Shown piece by piece: positions 31,701 to 34,755 of a DNA stretch of 34,755 nt. The notes beneath the pieces were generated by a model. It was not told the origin of the DNA, ran no database searches, and was given only the letters and a program-made list of their open reading frames with translations. A program made the translations under genes and the position numbers. Position 1 is the first letter of the stretch; each line of letters begins with the position of its first letter. Origin of the DNA: Tetrahymena elliotti 4EA (lineage: Eukaryota; Ciliophora; Oligohymenophorea; Hymenostomatida; Tetrahymenidae); contig JH720297.1 of the NCBI GenBank assembly GCA_000231825.2, positions 1,672,336 to 1,707,090 on the forward strand, read 5' to 3'.

Positions 31701-34124
31701 ATGAAAAGTGAACTATCTGAATATGGATATGATGAGTTTAGGTTTTTAGGGTAAGGAAGACAAGGTTTAGTCATTTTAGTCAAGCAGAACTCAACAAATA
31801 AGAGGTTTGCCATCAAAGGAGTACATATCAGAGACAAAAATGGAGAAATTCACCAATAAGCTTATAAATAAGTTTAGAAAGAAGTCGAGATGTTAAATCT
31901 TTGTAAAGGATTTCCTTATGTAGTCAATTTTTTAGGGTAAATAGAGGGAAAGCAGTTCATCTACTTAATTCTAGTAGAATGTTTAGGTTATTACACAATT
32001 TCCTTACATGAATTAAATTAATTCAATAACTATCCTTCTTAAAATTAGGCACCTTAGAAGAAATCATTTAGAATACTTTGAATGAAAGATTAAATGAACT
32101 TTCTGCTATAAAGTATGCAAAGGATATTGCTGAAGGCCTTCACTACATTCACTCAAAGAACTGCTTAGTGAATGATCTAAAAATGGAAAATATTCTAATA
32201 GATTATAATGGAAATGCAGTTGTTGGTATATCTTATTAAGATGAATGAGTACATTTTCTATTTTAAAATGTATTATTTTGTTTAAATAAATCAGCTGATT
32301 TTGGATTTGCTAATAATCTTACCTAATAGTCTGGATATACAATAGAAGAATATGTATTATAATATTACTTGAAAAAATTAATCTACCGAACTAAATTTAT
32401 TTTTCTTTCCTAATATAAAAAATTAGAAAGGAAATATTATCTACCAGGCTCCAGAATGCTATACTGAAAAATAATATAAAATTTATCAAAATGAATATTA
32501 AAAATCATAAAAAGAAGTAAATAAAAACCCTAGCCCAAGAGTATTTTCTTATTGTTCTAGATATAATTTGCAATAAATTTTATTTTCAAAGAGTGAAGCA
32601 TGTTCTTTAGGTATTTTTTTTTATTAATAAACTTTATTTATTGATAATAATATATCTATGATTTTTAATTTCTTTCTTATTTAATATTTATTCTAAATTA
32701 ATGAAAAGGTTACCTGATTTACACTATGATCTCAAGTTTTGATGATTAATTCATCTTCAGTAAGCATTTGCCTTTATAGTATGAACCGGATTTCGAAAAG
32801 TTTATTTACAAGAGAGAGCTTAGATACATAATAGATGGATTAACAAAATTTATTCCAAGAGAGAGGTTAAAGATACAGGAAGCCTTATTTATTTTAAAAG
32901 GAATTATTTCATATGAATTTTAGTTAGAAAGTATGTTTATTGAACTTGTTGATGATGGGGAATCTTATAATTACATCAATTCACTAGAAAAAGATATTGA
33001 ATTTGTTCAGGGCTTTGAGAATAAATTTTATCCTATTATGTAATTTTAAAATTAATTTTCATAGTGAATGCAACATTTTTTTTAAAGCAATAATGAAAAG
33101 AATTTGATCTCGAAACTTAATAAAGAAATTCAAAATATTGAAAACTCAGAAAAAGTAAAATTAAAAATGATTTAATTTTTAATAACTATTAAGTAAGAAG
33201 GAAAATTTAAAGAAAATTGATATGATTAAATAATAGGATAAAGTAATTGAAGAATTGAACAAGAAAATAAAAGGATTAGAATAAACCAATAAGGTATGCT
33301 TACTCAAATTTAGAAATATTGAAAGTACGAATCAGAAATTATAGAATTAAATTAAATATTTAGGAACTATAATAAACAAACATAGATTTGCATTCTAAAT
33401 TAAAGGTAAATTAGAAACAAAGAGCTAGTTTTTAAAGAAAAATTTTATAAAATTAAGGAAATTGAAATAATAAATCAGAATTTACTTTCTTTATAATAGG
33501 GATATCTAGAAAAGGCATCTTTTATTGAAGAATAAAATGAAGTTATTTAATTGTTAAATGAAAAAATCAAGGAATTAGAAAAAATCAACTAAAATTAAAA
33601 AAATATGTTATTGGAATATTAATAGTAGGTGTAAGTTAATGAAGAGATAAACAAAAAAGATTCAGAGTTTAGCTTAAAAAATTAGGATTTATTATCCAAC
33701 AAATAAGAAAATATTTAACCAATTTTTTAAAATTAGCAAAATTAACTTAACAAGCAATTTTATGATTCAGCTAACCCAAAATTAGAATAAAATTGCAATC
33801 ATGCTATGGAAATTCGAAATTAATTACATGAAATTCCTAACTAAAAAGAGGAAAAAGTTAATTAATAATTGAATAAATTTTATAATATTTAACTTTTTTT
33901 TTATAAAAGGAAAATTAACTAAATTAGTTAAACATTCAAATAAGTTCATAGTTAGAGGAAAATAAGTTACAAATAGATGAACAAAAAAAGTAATTAATTA
34001 TTTATAAATTATTCAACCAAGTAAAAATATATTATTAGTTAGCCAACAGTAAATGATCTTAAAATAATACTTAATATCTAATTGTTTTAAATAGATAGAT
34101 AAATAATTATTTCAAGCTTTATGA
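31701..34124 (+). CDS. Divergent protein kinase (HRD to VND) with C-terminal coiled coil
   Basis: An 11-exon gene of 586 residues. The exons are 31701-31986, 32049-32225, 32295-32353, 32427-32610, 32709-33039, 33088-33154, 33198-33293, 33364-33405, 33500-33856, 33910-33989 and 34043-34124. Phases close throughout. Kinase landmarks are the glycine loop GQGRQG (17-22), K39 in FAIK, E61 in the C helix, the catalytic loop VNDLKMEN (136-143), DFG (156-158) and APE (182-184). The usual His-Arg before the catalytic Asp is Val-Asn, while D138, K140, N143 and D156 remain, so activity is plausible but regulation should be non-RD. An insert of about 45 residues lies between APE and SLG (234-236). After about residue 345 comes a Gln-rich coiled coil (IIQLLNEKIKELEKINQNQ-like). 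The last two introns and the stop are less certain; no upstream ATG is needed for a full glycine loop. Confidence 0.78.
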
Positions 34125-34448
34125 AACAATCGAAATTAAAATTTATCTCTAGAAAATATAAAGAGAAAGATTTACTTATTTTTATTATCTACATTTTTTC
34201 CTAGATTATAAAAAAAATGAATGATTTACTTCATTCAATAAAATAGAGATAGAATTTAAATATCACCCCTTCAAAAATATTTAGAATTTAAGCAAAAACT
34301 TTTTGACAGTTTTCAAAGTTCCAGATATAGGGTTATTAAAAAAAGTTTTTATGCTTTGCGACAGAAGTATTGTTTTACTATATATAAAAATTATATTAAA
34401 ATATAAGTGAATCAGTCCCTCAATATATTTTTTATTTAAAATTGGATG
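34125..34448. other. Spacer between kinase gene and minisatellite
   Basis: No gene seen. A frame open through the kinase tail stays open to TGA 34309, but it lacks coiled-coil character past 33860 and is probably chance. Confidence 0.45.
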
Positions 34449-34755
34449 TAAGAAATAAACTTGAAAGATTTTACATTCAAATGTGCTCGATCCATTTTTA
34501 TATTCAAAATAGTTAGGAAGAAATAAACTTGAAAGATTTGACACTTGAATGTTGGTAAAAATTAAATTTGAAAGATTTGACATTCAAATGTGCTCAATCC
34601 ATTTTTATATTCAAAATAGTCGTAAGAAATAAATTTGAAAGATTTGACATTCAAATATGCTCAATTCATTTTTTTATTCAAAATAGAGAGTAAAAAATAT
34701 GCTTGAAAGATTAGACATTCAAATGTGCTCAATTCATTTTTATATTCAAAATAGT
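34449..34755. repeat. Minisatellite, unit about 66 bp, running off the window
   Basis: Four near-complete units and one deleted unit are seen. The consensus runs TAAGAAATAAACTTGAAAGA, TTTGACATTCAAATGTGCTC, AATCCATTTTTATATTCAAA, ATAGT. The second unit (about 34517-34560) is cut short after TTGACACTTGAATG. Units differ by a few bases each. The last one touches the window end, so the array length is unknown. Confidence 0.9.

Noticed and set aside
33326..34309. Continuous frame through the kinase tail to TGA 34309
   Set aside because: It runs through good intron sequences, and its peptide after 33860 loses coiled-coil character. The spliced model closes all phases and ends at 34124.
1..34755. 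Reading the window with the standard genetic code
   Set aside because: With TAA and TAG as stops every conserved protein (RBR, photolyase, OsmC, kinase) is broken at glutamine positions. With them as Gln all become full length and motif-complete.
1..34755. CRISPR arrays, bacterial operons or Shine-Dalgarno sites
   Set aside because: No regular spacer-repeat array is present, and introns, Pol III tRNA promoters and the ciliate code exclude a bacterial source.

Overview
The window reads as nuclear DNA of an oligohymenophorean ciliate, most likely Tetrahymena or a close relative. The DNA is very AT-rich. Long conserved proteins appear only if TAA and TAG are read as glutamine and TGA as the sole stop (translation table 6). 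Introns begin GTA/GTT and end in AG, mostly TAG or AAG. Well-supported ones run from about 41 to 609 nt, longer than the 20-35 nt introns of Paramecium. Whether this is macronuclear or micronuclear DNA cannot be told; a decayed Tc1/mariner fragment at the left edge leaves the second possible.

Left part (1-8314): a Tc1/mariner transposase remnant and a GC-richer block of unknown nature are followed by an intronless membrane protein with a cysteine-rich loop (minus strand). Next is repeat-bearing intergenic DNA, then two intronless plus-strand genes for membrane-anchored RING-IBR-RING (RBR) ubiquitin ligase-like proteins.

Middle left (8315-13376): a tandem duplication of about 2 kb, each unit holding a tRNA-Lys(CUU) gene on the minus strand and a leucine-rich-repeat (LRR) gene or relic on the plus strand. 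It sits between the second and third RBR copies. The third RBR copy has a shorter, diverged C terminus.

Middle (13377-20415): two intronless minus-strand genes with bacterial-looking relatives, an OsmC/Ohr-family peroxiredoxin-like protein and a class I DNA photolyase. Both lie in AT-rich intergenic DNA that carries two copies of a dispersed repeat of about 130 bp.

Right (20416-34755): a 14-exon gene encoding about 1,467 residues (CH-like N terminus, armadillo/HEAT-type middle, coiled-coil, polyglutamine tail) and an intronless gene with the TFxP/RLYxD motifs seen in many centriolar or ciliary proteins. These are followed by a small unknown ORF, an orphan exon resembling TRAPPC5/Trs31 and an 11-exon protein kinase whose HRD motif is altered and which ends in a coiled coil. 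A minisatellite with a unit of about 66 bp runs off the right edge.

Gene models were built by hand from reading frame, intron phase and motif recognition. Phases close exactly across all exons of the two large spliced genes. Functions are inferred from motifs; no database search was possible.
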